Source: CAVPMN01 sp963706425 | Lineage (GTDB): Bacteria > Actinomycetota > Acidimicrobiia > Acidimicrobiales > Acidimicrobilacustridaceae | Length of the DNA stretch: 64,000 nt | Direction of reading: 5' to 3' | Assembly: GCA_963706425.1 (NCBI GenBank) | Contig: CAVPMN010000020.1 | Coordinates: 1,364,001 to 1,428,000, forward strand | In this document: in pieces, positions 27,534-37,758 of the stretch | Layout: every line of letters starts with the position of its first letter | How positions within the stretch are numbered: position 1 is the stretch's first letter | Notes under the pieces: model-generated | The model's database searches: none | The model's input: only the letters and a program-made list of their open reading frames with translations | What the model was told of the DNA's origin: nothing | Translations under genes and position numbers: made by a program

Positions 27534-28154
27534 GTGCCTCGCCGTCGGAACGTGCTCGTCATCCTGCTGCTTGTCGTGCCCAGCATCATCGGCGCAGCCT
27601 GCGCCGAGGAGGGAACCAACGTGACCGAGTCCTCGCCCGCCACCACCGGCACTCCTGCGCCCGCCGTGCTCGCCGCGGACATCCCGGTGGCCAAGACGCC
27701 CCCCGGCGGCTGGACCACCATGCCCGCCCCCATCCTCACCGCCTGCACCGAGCCGCTCGTCGAGGGTGCCCCCGACCTGCGCGGCATGTGGAAGACCGTC
27801 TCGGTCGAGGTCGAGGGCCAGCCCGCCCCCGACGACCATCCCGCCTACGGCGTCGTCCAGCGCGTCGAGCAGTGCGGCGACCGCATCGTCATCACCGCGG
27901 GCGGCATCATCCACGACATGCGCGCCGACGGCACCGAGGAGAACGGTGTGAACGACGTGGCCGAGCGCGACTTCACCACGCCGATCACCGTGGTGGCCAC
28001 CTACGAGGACGGGGTGCATGTCCTTCGGCCGGTGGGCATCCCCGTCGAGGTCACCCGCGAGCTCGACGGCGACCAGATGATCTGGACCTATCTCAACTTC
28101 ACCGCCCGGCTCGAGCGGATCGGCCCACCCGAAGCCGACCCTCCGGCTGCCTGA
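27534..28154 (+). CDS. Small lipoprotein of unknown function
   Basis: 206 aa, GTG start. Basic N-terminus VPRRRN, hydrophobic core VLVILLLVVPS and lipobox IGAAC predict a lipid-anchored protein, followed by a Thr/Pro/Ala linker. The mature domain (APDLRGMWKTVSVEVEG, VVQRVEQCGDRIVITAGGIIHDMRADG) looks like a small beta-barrel of lipocalin type, with a pair of Cys that could form a disulfide. No family recognised. Divergent from the DUF2855 operon; followed by an SDR-like gene 19 bases on. Confidence 0.65.
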   Translation: MPRRRNVLVILLLVVPSIIGAACAEEGTNVTESSPATTGTPAPAVLAADIPVAKTPPGGWTTMPAPILTACTEPLVEGAPDLRGMWKTVSVEVEGQPAPDDHPAYGVVQRVEQCGDRIVITAGGIIHDMRADGTEENGVNDVAERDFTTPITVVATYEDGVHVLRPVGIPVEVTRELDGDQMIWTYLNFTARLERIGPPEADPPAA

Positions 28155-28173
28155 TCGCAAGGGAGCAACCCCG

Positions 28174-28920
28174 ATGACCGACCCCACCCGCCGCGTGGCC
28201 CTCGTGGCCAACGCCAGCTTCTACGTCGGCCCCGAACTGGCCCGCCACCTCGCCGCCCGCGGGCACGACCTCGTGCTCGGCGACCCCGACGATGCGCTGG
28301 TCGCCGAGCTCGAAGCTGCGGGCGCGACCGTCGAACGGGTCGAAGGCGTGCACAACCTGAGCAAGCCCGAGTCGGCCGAGCGCCTCGTGCGCGCCGCCCT
28401 CGACCGGTTCGGTCGGCTCGACGCCGCGGTCGCCGCCTCCGGCCAGATCGTCGTCGGGCGGTTCGTGAACTCGACCGTCGACGACCTGCACAAGGTCATC
28501 AGTGGCTGCCTCGAAGCGCCCTACCACTTCCTCAAGGCCGCGGTCGCGCCGATGATCGAGCAGGGCGACGGACAGCTCCTCCTCATCACCAGCGCCGCCG
28601 GCGCCCGACCCACGCCGGGTGCGCCGCTCTACTCGGCCGCCCGTGCAGGCGCCACGATGCTGGCCAAGAACGTGGCATCGGAGGTGGCCCGCAACGGCGT
28701 GCAGGTCAACGCCATCGGCACCAACTTCATGGACTTCCCCGAGTTCCTGGCCGCATCGGGAGCGACCGATCCCGAGGTGCGGGCCAAGATAGAGGGGCAG
28801 GTGCCACTCGGCCGCCTCGGCACGATGGAGGAGTTCGCGTCGTTCTGCATGCCGTTCATCGATGGCAGCAGCCGCTTCACCACCGGGCAGTTCATCGCCT
28901 ACGCAGGGGGCTGGGCGTGA
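28174..28920 (+). CDS. Atypical SDR-family protein
   Basis: 248 aa. SDR fold by overall pattern: RRVALVANASFYVGPELARHLA, AAVAASGQIVVGRF, LLLITSAAGARPTPGAPLYSAARAGATML, VNAIGTNFMDFPEF and a C-terminal TGQFIAYAGGW. Two features are off: the usual TGxxxGxG cofactor turn reads VANASFYVG, and the catalytic YxxxK reads YSAAR with Arg in place of Lys. It may be a non-redox or altered-specificity member. AAGGGAG ribosome site. Its stop overlaps a possible GTG of the next gene, suggesting coupling. Confidence 0.72.
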   Translation: MTDPTRRVALVANASFYVGPELARHLAARGHDLVLGDPDDALVAELEAAGATVERVEGVHNLSKPESAERLVRAALDRFGRLDAAVAASGQIVVGRFVNSTVDDLHKVISGCLEAPYHFLKAAVAPMIEQGDGQLLLITSAAGARPTPGAPLYSAARAGATMLAKNVASEVARNGVQVNAIGTNFMDFPEFLAASGATDPEVRAKIEGQVPLGRLGTMEEFASFCMPFIDGSSRFTTGQFIAYAGGWA

Positions 28921-28940
28921 CGACCACCAGGGAGACCAAC

Positions 28941-29507
28941 ATGACTGAGCTCATCCTCGACTCGCTGCAGCGGCGCATGGCGGCGATGCACTCGCTCTAC
29001 TACCAGGCGGTCTCCACGATGGGGCCCGAGCACGTGAACCACTTCGAACGCGAGGGCGTGTTGCCCATCGCGTTCTCGCTGTTCCACTACACGAACATGG
29101 AAGACGTGTGCTTCATGATGATCACCGGCGTTCCGCCCGTGTGGAACGACGAGTGGCAGTCGAAGGTGCAGATGACGGTGAACGATCACGGCAAGCACCG
29201 CACGGTCGACGAGATGATCCACCAGCGCATCGGCGACTTCGAGGCGTTCAAGGACTACCAGCGAACGGTGTTCGACCGCACCGAGGCCTGGCTCGCCGAT
29301 GTCGATCCGGCCCTCTTCACCAAGGTCTTGGTGCCGCGGCCGTTCCCCGAGCAGGTGGCCAGCACCTACAGCGCCCGAGTGGCCGGCCCCGACGGCATCA
29401 CCGTGCTCGACGCCACCGAGTGCTGGCTGTACCAGCACGGCCTGCGCCACATGGGCGAGATCGAGCTGGCTCGTGGCCTGGTGGGCCTCGGCGGCATGAC
29501 CAGCTGA
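28941..29507 (+). CDS. DinB-like four-helix protein
   Basis: 188 aa from the ATG at 28941 (AGGGAGACC upstream); a GTG at 28917 overlapping the previous stop is the alternative start. Histidines in MHSLYYQAV, FHYTNMEDV and LRHMGEIELARGLVG are placed as in DinB/YfiT metal-binding bundles. Members include mycothiol-dependent transferases, so a thiol-transfer role is possible, but nothing in the sequence decides it. Confidence 0.5.
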   Translation: MTELILDSLQRRMAAMHSLYYQAVSTMGPEHVNHFEREGVLPIAFSLFHYTNMEDVCFMMITGVPPVWNDEWQSKVQMTVNDHGKHRTVDEMIHQRIGDFEAFKDYQRTVFDRTEAWLADVDPALFTKVLVPRPFPEQVASTYSARVAGPDGITVLDATECWLYQHGLRHMGEIELARGLVGLGGMTS

Positions 29508-29559
29508 CCCCATCCGACGCCGGCCGTCACGGCCCTGCCGGGCGCCCACCGCGGATAGG

Positions 29560-29565
29560 TAGTCT
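29560..29565 (+). promoter_or_regulatory. -10 element of a leaderless promoter
   Basis: TAGTCT ends 6 bases before the ATG at 29572, without a ribosome site. A small GGCCG/CGGCC hairpin at 29522-29534 just upstream may end the preceding operon. Confidence 0.4.
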
Positions 29566-29571
29566 CCGCCC

Positions 29572-30630
29572 ATGGCTCGGATCCAACTCGGTGGTGCCGG
29601 CGGCGCCCCCACCAACAACGTCATCCGGTCGCTCAGGTCCTCCGCACACGGCGACCACCTGATCGGGATGTCGTGCGTACCCACCGATCTCGTCCTCGCC
29701 GACGTCGACGAGCGCCATTGCGTGCCCTTCGCCGACGACCCTGCCTATCCCGAAGCGCTCCTCGGGCTGCTGGCGCAGACCAAGCCCGATCTCCTCCACG
29801 TCCAGAACGACCTCGAGGTGCTGGCGGTTTCCCGTCTGCGAACCGAGATCGCCGCCCTAGGTGTCACCCTGTTCCTGCCTGCGGCCGACACCGTCGAGCT
29901 GTGCGTCGACAAGTACCGCTCCTACGAGGTGTGGCGCGATGCAGGCGTGCCGGTTCCCGAGTCAGTCCTGCTCGAGTCCGCCGACGACCTTCGCCGCTTC
30001 GCCGACCGCCACGACGGAGAGGTGTGGCTCCGTGCCAACGTCGGTGGCGGAGGGCAGGGCGCCCTCCCGGTCGACGACATCGAGTTCGCCGTGCGGTGGG
30101 TCGAGCGCTTCCGTGGCTGGGGGACGTTCATGGCCGCCCGCAAGCTCACCGCACGCAGCGTCACCTGGCTCTCCCTCTGGCACGACGGCGAGCTCGTGGT
30201 CGCGCAGTGCCGCCGGCGACGGTCGTGGGGCTTCGGCAACCGCACGTTGTCGGGCGTCACCGGCATCACCGCCGTGGGCGAAACAATGAGCGATCCCATC
30301 GTCGACGACATCGCGCAGCGCGCCATCCACGCCGTCGACGACCGGCCCAACGGGCTCTTCGGCGTCGACATGACCTACGACGCCGACTCGGTGCCGAACC
30401 TCACCGAGATCAACATCGGCCGGTTCTTCACCACGGTGCACTTCTTCACCGCCGCCGGTCTCAACCTCCCTCAGATCTACGCCGATGTCGCCCTCGACGG
30501 CCGCATGCCCGACCTGCGTCGCCAGATCAACCCTCTCGACGACGGCCTGGTGTGGGTACGGGGCATGGACGTCCTTCCTGTTCTGACCACGGCCGCTGAG
30601 ATCGACCGCTTGGCCGCCGAAGGGACCTGA
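29572..30630 (+). CDS. ATP-grasp enzyme
   Basis: 352 aa. ATP-dependent ligation of a carboxylate through an acyl phosphate. The N-terminal pre-ATP domain begins RIQLGGAGGAPTNNVIRSLR, a nucleotide-like fold; ATP-grasp signatures are VDKYRSYEVWRDAGVPVP, the flexible loop RANVGGGGQGALPVD and the metal site GVDMTYD with LTEINIGRFF. It resembles the carbamoyl-phosphate-synthase-like ATP-grasp group used in small-molecule and cell-surface pathways. Only two bases separate it from the epimerase gene; the pair forms an operon ended by a hairpin repeat. Substrates unknown. Confidence 0.8.
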   Translation: MARIQLGGAGGAPTNNVIRSLRSSAHGDHLIGMSCVPTDLVLADVDERHCVPFADDPAYPEALLGLLAQTKPDLLHVQNDLEVLAVSRLRTEIAALGVTLFLPAADTVELCVDKYRSYEVWRDAGVPVPESVLLESADDLRRFADRHDGEVWLRANVGGGGQGALPVDDIEFAVRWVERFRGWGTFMAARKLTARSVTWLSLWHDGELVVAQCRRRRSWGFGNRTLSGVTGITAVGETMSDPIVDDIAQRAIHAVDDRPNGLFGVDMTYDADSVPNLTEINIGRFFTTVHFFTAAGLNLPQIYADVALDGRMPDLRRQINPLDDGLVWVRGMDVLPVLTTAAEIDRLAAEGT

Positions 30631-30632
30631 CG

Positions 30633-31545
30633 ATGGCCGAGACCTGGCTCGTCACCGGAGGTGGATTCCTTGCCACCCGACTGATCGGGTGTCTACGAGC
30701 CCGTGAGGTCGACGTGGTCAACATCCAGCGCACGCCGGTCGAGCCCACTGCGGGGGTTCGGGTCGTGGCGTGCCCGCTGGAACAGCTCACGCAGTCGACG
30801 CTCGTCGAAGCGGGCGTGGGTCGGGTCGACGTTCTCGCGCATATCGCTGGTTTCATCCCGAAGCGACGCGCCGAGGCGAACGACGCTGAGCGGGCGATCC
30901 GCGACAACGTGCAGGCGACGAAGCAGCTCCTCGACGCGTTGCCCGAAGCACCGGGCCGGGTGCTCTTCACCAGCACCATCGACCTCTACGCTCGGCCAGT
31001 CTCGCTGCCGCTGCTGGAGGGGTCGGCGATCCGCCCGACCGACCTCTACGGAGCGTCCAAGTTGATGTGCGAGGCGATGGTTGCTGCATGGGCCCAAGCG
31101 CACGACACGCCCGCGACGGCCCTGCCGCGTCGGCCATCTCTACGGGCCGGGGGAGGCCGGCTACCAGAAGCTCGTGCCGCTCACCATCGCCCATCTGCTG
31201 GGAGGAGGCCGCCCCGTCGTCTACGGCGACGGATCGGCGCTCGTCGATCTGCTGCACGTCGACGATTGCGCCGAAGCGATCGTGCGTATCGGCAACGCTG
31301 AGCTCCCGCTCCCTCCGGTCATCAACGTCGTCGGCACACCTTCGGTCGCGGTTCGAGAAGTGGTCGAGCTCCTCATCGAGATCACCGGGTCCTCCGTCGA
31401 CATCGACTACCAGCCCGAGCTCCCTCAGGCACCCCCGTTCTCAGCCGATGTCGGTCTCTTGGAACGCATTGCGGGAACCTGGGAGCACATCCCGTTGCCA
31501 GCGGGGCTTGCAAGCGAGGTGCCCGTTCCCGTTCTAGGTGCGTGA
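30633..31545 (+). CDS. NAD-dependent epimerase/dehydratase, one frameshift
   Basis: About 304 aa joined. Extended SDR: TWLVTGGGFLATRLIG cofactor turn, FTSTIDLYARPVS, LYGASKLMCEAMV (Tyr/Lys), then an indel near 31125 and RVGHLYGPGEAGYQKLVP, VYGDGSALVDLLHVDDCAEAIV. Acts on a nucleotide sugar or similar. Translationally linked to the ATP-grasp gene. Its last codons (Gly-Ala-stop) lie inside the hairpin repeat at 31537. Confidence 0.8.
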
Positions 31546-31573
31546 AACCACCCATACGGGTGTTTCACGCACC
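31537..31573. repeat. Long hairpin repeat, copy 2
   Basis: GGTGCGTGAAAC (31537-31548) pairs with GTTTCACGCACC (31562-31573); the centre CACCCATACGGGT folds again, giving a 16-bp stem with a single bulged C and an ATAC tip. The core is the same as at 18125-18175 except for the bulged base. Both flanking convergent genes stop within it: TGA at 31543-31545 on plus, and at 31565-31567 on minus, each preceded by Gly-Ala codons. Confidence 0.78.
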
Positions 31574-32086
31574 AGTTCGCGGGGTGGTGAAGTCGTCGAG
31601 CAACGCTCGGGCCCCGGGGTGCGATGCGGCCAGCGCGTCGGCGTCACCGAGCACGACGTCGGACGGGTCGACGCCCGGCCACTCGGTGCTCGCGCCGAGG
31701 AAGTAGTCGTCTCCCCTGAGGCGTGCCGTGTGGAACGTCGAGCCGGGGATGAACAGCTGGAGCTTCTGTCCGGCGGCGAGGTCGTCTCCCATCACCTCGA
31801 TGGCATGCGTGCCATCGGGATAGAGCAGGAGCACCTCGAGCGGGTCACCCAGGTAGCGGTGGTAGAGCTGGTCGTTGCGGATGCAGTGCAGGTGGACGGG
31901 GGCGTCCGGCGTGACCTGGAAGTACAGCGCCGACCCAGCGGCCCGGCCGGCCGCGAACGGATCCGGCAACCCGCCTGGCGCGATGGACGAATCGCTGACA
32001 TAGCTGATGCGCACGAACCCGCACGTCGGATGCGGGGCCAGGTCGAGGAGCTGGCGGATCGCGTCCGCGGGCTGCGGGTCGGTCAT
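31565..32086 (-). CDS. Cupin, DUF985 family
   Basis: 173 aa. Typical DUF985 order: LLDLAPHPTCGFVRISYVS, SALYFQVTPDAPVHLHCIRNDQLYHRYLGDPLEVLLLYPDG, VMGDDLAAGQKLQLFIPGSTFHTARL and FLGASTEWPGVDPSDV. Small sugar-binding-like cupin of unknown role. Ends with TGA provided by the hairpin repeat. Start codon is 7 bases after a TAGCGT -10-like element (32094-32099), so probably leaderless. Confidence 0.82.
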   Translation of the reverse strand: MTDPQPADAIRQLLDLAPHPTCGFVRISYVSDSSIAPGGLPDPFAAGRAAGSALYFQVTPDAPVHLHCIRNDQLYHRYLGDPLEVLLLYPDGTHAIEVMGDDLAAGQKLQLFIPGSTFHTARLRGDDYFLGASTEWPGVDPSDVVLGDADALAASHPGARALLDDFTTPRTGA

Positions 32087-32095
32087 CGCCCCGAC

Positions 32096-32145
32096 GCTAG
32101 CGGCGTCCAATCGAACGGGTGCTACCGGCGTCCGAGCGAGCGGGT
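32096..32145. repeat. Tandem 25-base duplication in promoter region
   Basis: Two adjacent 25-base units (32096-32120 and 32121-32145) match at 21 positions and each carries a minus-strand -10-like element (TAGCGT in the gene-proximal unit, TAGCAC in the distal one). It fills the gap between the cupin start and the Ddn-like stop. Confidence 0.55.
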
Positions 32146-32157
32146 CGGCCCCCTGCC

Positions 32158-32592
32158 TCAGCGACGATCGAGAACGACCACCGGGATGGTCCGGGGATTG
32201 TCCTTCTGGTAGTCGGCGAACTGAGGCATGCGGTCGACCATCGCCTGGTAGAGCTCGCTGCGCTGCGGCTCGTCGGCGAGCCGGGCACTGGCCTCGTAGG
32301 TCTCGGCGCCCACCTCGACCGTGACCACCGGATCGGCCAGCACGTTGTGGTACCAGGCGGGGTGGCGGTGCGAGCCACCGGCCGACGCGATGACGTAGAC
32401 CCCGTCGCCCGCTGATCCGGCGACGAGCGGCGTGGTGTGGGACCGACCCGACTTGGCGCCGGTGGTGGTGAGCAGCGTCATCATCTGACCCTCGAACGGC
32501 CCACCGACCACTCCCTGGTTGGCCCGGAACTCCTCGATGACCTGCTGGTTCCACGCCTTCATGGCCTCGAAGTCGGGGGTGTCGTCTGCCAC
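32158..32592 (-). CDS. Deazaflavin (F420)-dependent nitroreductase family, Ddn-like
   Basis: 144 aa, GTG start with GAGGAGAG upstream. Split-barrel protein: LLTTTGAKSGRSHTTPLVAG, VIASAGGSHRHPAWYHNVLADP and VTVEVGAETYEASARL are hallmark segments of the Ddn/DUF385 family, which uses reduced F420 on quinones or nitro compounds. The full family length is present. Separate from the ThuA operon by 46 bases, which may share its transcript. Confidence 0.87.
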   Translation of the reverse strand: MADDTPDFEAMKAWNQQVIEEFRANQGVVGGPFEGQMMTLLTTTGAKSGRSHTTPLVAGSAGDGVYVIASAGGSHRHPAWYHNVLADPVVTVEVGAETYEASARLADEPQRSELYQAMVDRMPQFADYQKDNPRTIPVVVLDRR

Positions 32593-32638
32593 GGGTCTCT
32601 CCTCTGTCCGTCGTCCGGTGGTCTTCTTGCGTTCGCAA

Positions 32639-33444
32639 CTACCGGCGGCGCAGCGGTATTCCCGCCGCCTGCTCGATGCCGCCGAGCACGCTGGCGAGGA
32701 ACGACGGATCTCTCCAGGTCAGCGCGGCGTGCCCCAAGGCGTTGTAGACCGATCGACCCGCACCGATTCGTTGGCTCCAGATGACGGGATGGTCATCGCC
32801 CATGCGCCCCGCAGCCGGCACGTAGGTGCGCTCGTCGACTGTGGCGACCACCTCGACCCGGCTGCGCGGGTTGTCGTGGAATCCGTACCACTCGTCGACG
32901 CGCCGCGCGCCGTCGACGATGCCACGTGCCGCCGGTGAGGACGGCTGCTCCACGCGCACGACCGCCGACTCGCACGACGAGACGAGCAACGTAGGGCCGA
33001 AGGGCTCGGCGTCGGCGGGCGCGTCGACGAGCGCCCCGCAGTAGCGCACACCCGGTCCGTCGGCGACCGGCTCGTCCGAGTAGAGCCGCGCGTCGGTGTG
33101 TCCCTTGAACGACGAGCCGACGAGCGCGCGGTAGAACGGCCAGTCGTCGGCGACCTCACCCATGGCCGCAGCCGCGTGCACACCGAAGAACCCGCCGCCA
33201 CCGTGCACGAACTGCTCGAGCGCCGCACGTTGCGCGGGTTCTGGCAGCACGTCGCCGCTCGTGTGCACGAACACCAACGCGGCGTATGCATCGAGCGAGC
33301 CCACGGCGAACCGGTCGGGGTCGTCGGTGACATCGACGCCGAAGCCGTGCTGATCGCCCAGCGCCTCGATCGCCGCGACCGCGTCGGGGATCGACGAGTG
33401 CACGAACCCCTTCGCTCGACAGAACACGAGGACCTCGAAGTCGA

Positions 33445-33448
<4 letters not shown>
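32639..33448 (-). CDS. ThuA-like glutamine-amidotransferase-fold protein
   Basis: 269 aa, GTG start overlapping the stop of the upstream gene by four bases. ThuA pattern: VLVFCRAKGFVHSSIPDAVAAIE, DAYAALVFVHTSGDVL, FVHGGGGFFGVHAAAAM, WPFYRALVGSSFKGH, DEWYGFHDNPRSRVEVV and HPVIWSQRIGAGRSVYNALGH. ThuA proteins take part in sugar metabolism, trehalose in rhizobia, but their chemistry is unclear. Last gene of an overlapping operon with OYE and DapA-like enzymes. Confidence 0.85.
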
Positions 33449-34850
<1,402 letters not shown>

Positions 34851-34854
<4 letters not shown>

Positions 34855-35816
34855 GAGCCGACGACCGGTGGCGGCACCAGGATGTCGAGCCGGCCCGCGA
34901 TGTCGGCGAGCACGGCGCGGTCGGCGGGCGGGCGACGCGGCACGCCGGGTGGGGTGCGGTCGGTGCGAGCCCAGCCCCGCATCTCGAACCACATGGCGGC
35001 GTCATGGCGATAGCCAGGGACCGGTGGGCGGAACGTGAAGTGCCCGAGGTATTGCAGCAGGTCGTTGAGCTCGTAGAACGAGGGATCGCCCAGCTCCCAG
35101 AGGCGATCCCTGGCGGCGAAGGCGTCGGGGGCGAAGGTCGACAACCCGAGCAGGTAGTCGGAGCCGTACATCACCATGTCGATCGCCAGGTCGTTGCCGG
35201 TGAGGACCTGGAACTCGGGGCGGACCTCGTCGCGAAGCGCCAGCCGATCCCACTCGGCCTGCCGGCTGAGCGACGAGTGCTTGGCGCCGACGCACTGCGG
35301 GATCTCGAGCATCGCTCGATAGGCGTCGAGCCCGACGATGCGACCGTAGGGCACGAACATGGGGCCGAGCTCGAAGCCGAGGAAGCGATCGACGGCGTTG
35401 CCGATGGCCTTCAACGCGCCGATCCAGTGATCGTCGCTGCCTTCGTTCAGGCCGTGGGATGGGAACACCACCGGGGTGCCACCTCGCTCGCGGATGGCGG
35501 ACGCGGCCCGCACATAGCCGTCGAGATCGAACGGGTCACCGGGCCGGTCGGCCACGTAGGCACCGGCGACGAACTCACCGCCGGTCACCTCCGACGCCAC
35601 GTCGAGCACTCGCTGCTTGTCACCGTCGGCGAGCAGCTGCACGTAGCCGGTGTCCATGTTCACGGCCGGAACCAGGCCGGCGGCGCGGGTGCGGGCGATG
35701 TGCGCCTCGACCGCCGGCCAGTCGATGGCGCCGTCGGCCGTGTAGGGAACGAGCACGGCCGACATGCCGGTGATCGCGCGACGGGGACGAAGTCGGTCGG
35801 AGAGGTGCGAGCCCAC
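34851..35816 (-). CDS. Dihydrodipicolinate synthase (DapA) family aldolase/lyase
   Basis: 321 aa from GTG 35816 (start uncertain; ATG 35762 is later and cuts the first strand). Class I aldolase barrel: SAVLVPYTADGAIDWPAVEAHIA, VPAVNMDTGYVQLLADGDKQRVLD, and the Schiff-base Lys in CVGAKHSSLSRQ. The family Tyr in the usual YN/YxxP position is replaced in GFELGPMFVPYGR. With OYE and ThuA partners it is more likely a sugar-acid or keto-acid lyase than lysine biosynthesis DapA (inference). Confidence 0.78.
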
Positions 35817-35941
35817 CGCTGCATGATGGTCGATCTCCAGCTCGGGTGGGGCCCACTCCGGTGGTGTGACCCATGACGAAGGTTGGGCGACCCGAGGCGT
35901 GGGTAAGGACTGTCGACCGCCCGCCACTTTGGAGGACCCCC

Positions 35942-36589
35942 ATGCCGAACACCCAGTCGATCGATGTCGTCGAAGCCGCTCGCGCCGGCGCCGCCCGCCT
36001 CGAGTTGGCCCCCTTCACCGAATCGGTGCGCGACGACGTGTGGGATCGCCTGCTCGATGCCACCTACGTGAGCGTTGGCGCAGCCGTCGTCAGCTGGGAG
36101 GCCGGCGATCGCCTGCGCCGGCGCACCCTCGCCCTGCCGGGCGACACGGTCCGAGCGGTCCAGGAGATGCCGGACCGGGTCCGTGACGAGCTCGATGACC
36201 TGGCTCGCCGTGGCCGCCAGACGGTTCGTCGGGTGCGGCGCGATCCGGACGTGCGCGACGCCGTCGATCAAGCCGAGCGAGCCGGACGGCGAGCAGTCGG
36301 CAAGGTGGAGGACGTCGTGTCGGACGCGGCCGACGCGGTGAGCGATGCCGCCGACCAGGTCGAGGATCGCACCCACGACGCGGCCCGCCAGGCCCGACGC
36401 ACCGTTCGGCGCACGGCACAGCGCACCGAGCCCGCCAGCAGCGGTCGCAACACCAGCTCCTCCCGTCGCAGTGGGCGCTACGAGGATCGCACCGTCGACG
36501 ACCTGCGCGAGCTGGCTGCCGAACGCGAGATCGAGGGGCGCTCGTCGATGACCAAGGACGAGCTCATCGAGGCCCTCCGGGGCACCTGA
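35942..36589 (+). CDS. Helical protein with C-terminal Rho_N/HeH-type domain
   Basis: 215 aa; TGGAGG ribosome site. Residues about 60-165 are long charged helices with repeating D/R/A patterns (RVRDELDDLARRGRQTVRRVRRD, VSDAADAVSDAADQVED), likely coiled coil, then a basic Ser/Arg linker and a C-terminal nucleic-acid-binding module (YEDRTVDDLRELAAEREIEG then MTKDELIEALR) of Rho N-terminal/SAP-like type. Possible DNA-organising or membrane-curving protein; no function known to me. Confidence 0.62.
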   Translation: MPNTQSIDVVEAARAGAARLELAPFTESVRDDVWDRLLDATYVSVGAAVVSWEAGDRLRRRTLALPGDTVRAVQEMPDRVRDELDDLARRGRQTVRRVRRDPDVRDAVDQAERAGRRAVGKVEDVVSDAADAVSDAADQVEDRTHDAARQARRTVRRTAQRTEPASSGRNTSSSRRSGRYEDRTVDDLRELAAEREIEGRSSMTKDELIEALRGT

Positions 36590-36680
36590 GCCGTCGGCAG
36601 CGGCCCGACGAGCAACCGCGTAAGCGCGTCGCTCCTCGACGGTCAGGGTTCCCAGACCGAGCCAACCAGGAGGAACATCC

Positions 36681-37325
36681 GTGAGCCCCAGCATTGACTC
36701 CAGCGAGATCGACGAACGTCAGGCGAGCGACGCCGGACGCACCTGCTACTGCGGCTGTGGCCGCCCGATCAAGGGCCTGCGGCCCACCGCCACCAACGCC
36801 ATCGCCCGTCAGATGCAGACCGACGTCCTGGCCATCGCCGGCGTCGCCCACGATGACCTCGTGCCCGATCAGAGCGACGATCTGGCCGCGATCGCCGAGG
36901 AAGGCACCGCCTTGCTCAACGACATCCAGGCGTACCTGCACGGCCAACTCGACCGCCGCGATCGCAACCGCAAGGGTGAGAAGGAGTGGCTGGCCCGTGC
37001 CGGTCGGCTCCGCAACCCGATCGCCGATGCCATCGTCGACCATGGCTTCGTGGGGACGGGCACTCGCCCGGCCGAGCTCGTCTACGGCGGGCAACGAGCC
37101 CCCGGGGTCGTGGTCAACGTGGTCGATACCGGCATGACCGTCAACCGATCCATCCGGGTGCGGGTGACGGTCGAGGTCCAGCCCGACTCGGGCGCAGCGT
37201 TCGAAGCGACTCGCACCATGCTCGTCTCGCGGATCTCGTTCCCGAGGATCGGCGACGACGTCGAGGTGGCCTACAACCCCGATGACCCCAGCGAGTTCGC
37301 GTATCGGCAGGTCATCCGCCGATGA
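36681..37325 (+). CDS. Conserved hypothetical protein with Cys cluster
   Basis: 214 aa, GTG start after AGGAGGA. A short N-terminal CYCGCGRP motif near residue 22 may bind a metal. The middle is helical with many Asp/Arg; the C-terminal 90 residues (GVVVNVVDTGMTVNRSIRVRVTVEVQPD to VEVAYNPDDPSEFAY) form a beta domain like that seen in actinobacterial DUF3592-type proteins. No membrane segment. Converges with the PPOX gene 10 bases on. Confidence 0.6.
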   Translation: MSPSIDSSEIDERQASDAGRTCYCGCGRPIKGLRPTATNAIARQMQTDVLAIAGVAHDDLVPDQSDDLAAIAEEGTALLNDIQAYLHGQLDRRDRNRKGEKEWLARAGRLRNPIADAIVDHGFVGTGTRPAELVYGGQRAPGVVVNVVDTGMTVNRSIRVRVTVEVQPDSGAAFEATRTMLVSRISFPRIGDDVEVAYNPDDPSEFAYRQVIRR

Positions 37326-37335
37326 CTCCGGACGG

Positions 37336-37749
37336 TCAGGCCATGCCGTAGGCGTGATTCGGCCGCAGCCGCAGCACGAGCCGACGATCGTCGACCATCG
37401 CCTGGCGGAACTCGTCCCAGTTGGGATGCTCGCCCGCCATGGCCTGGTACATCTCCACCAACTCGTCGACGGTGGCATCGTCGACCCGCTCGGCGACGGG
37501 TGACAGATCGGCCTCGCCCTCGAGCACGACGTAGCTGTAGAAGTCGTCGGAGGTCACGTGCAACGAGATGCGCGGATCGCGCGCCATGTTCTTGGTCTTG
37601 GCCCGGTCGGCGGTGATCGACACGCGCACCACGCCGTCGGATACGCCGTACATGATGTTCGACAGTTGAGGTCGACCATCGCGCTTCAGCGTGACCAGCA
37701 CGCCCTTGCTCCGGTCGGCGACATAGGTGAGCGCGGCGTCGAGGTCCAT
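37336..37749 (-). CDS. PPOX-class F420-dependent oxidoreductase
   Basis: 137 aa. Small split-barrel flavoprotein: SKGVLVTLKRDGRPQLSNIMYGV, VRVSITADRAKTKNMARDPRISLHV and VLEGEADLS are the signature strands of the TIGR03618-like group. WDEFRQAMVDDRRLVLRLRPNHAYG closes the domain. Probably uses F420; substrate unknown. Nine bases after the DUF167 gene. Confidence 0.85.
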   Translation of the reverse strand: MDLDAALTYVADRSKGVLVTLKRDGRPQLSNIMYGVSDGVVRVSITADRAKTKNMARDPRISLHVTSDDFYSYVVLEGEADLSPVAERVDDATVDELVEMYQAMAGEHPNWDEFRQAMVDDRRLVLRLRPNHAYGMA

Positions 37750-37758
37750 CCGGCGACT

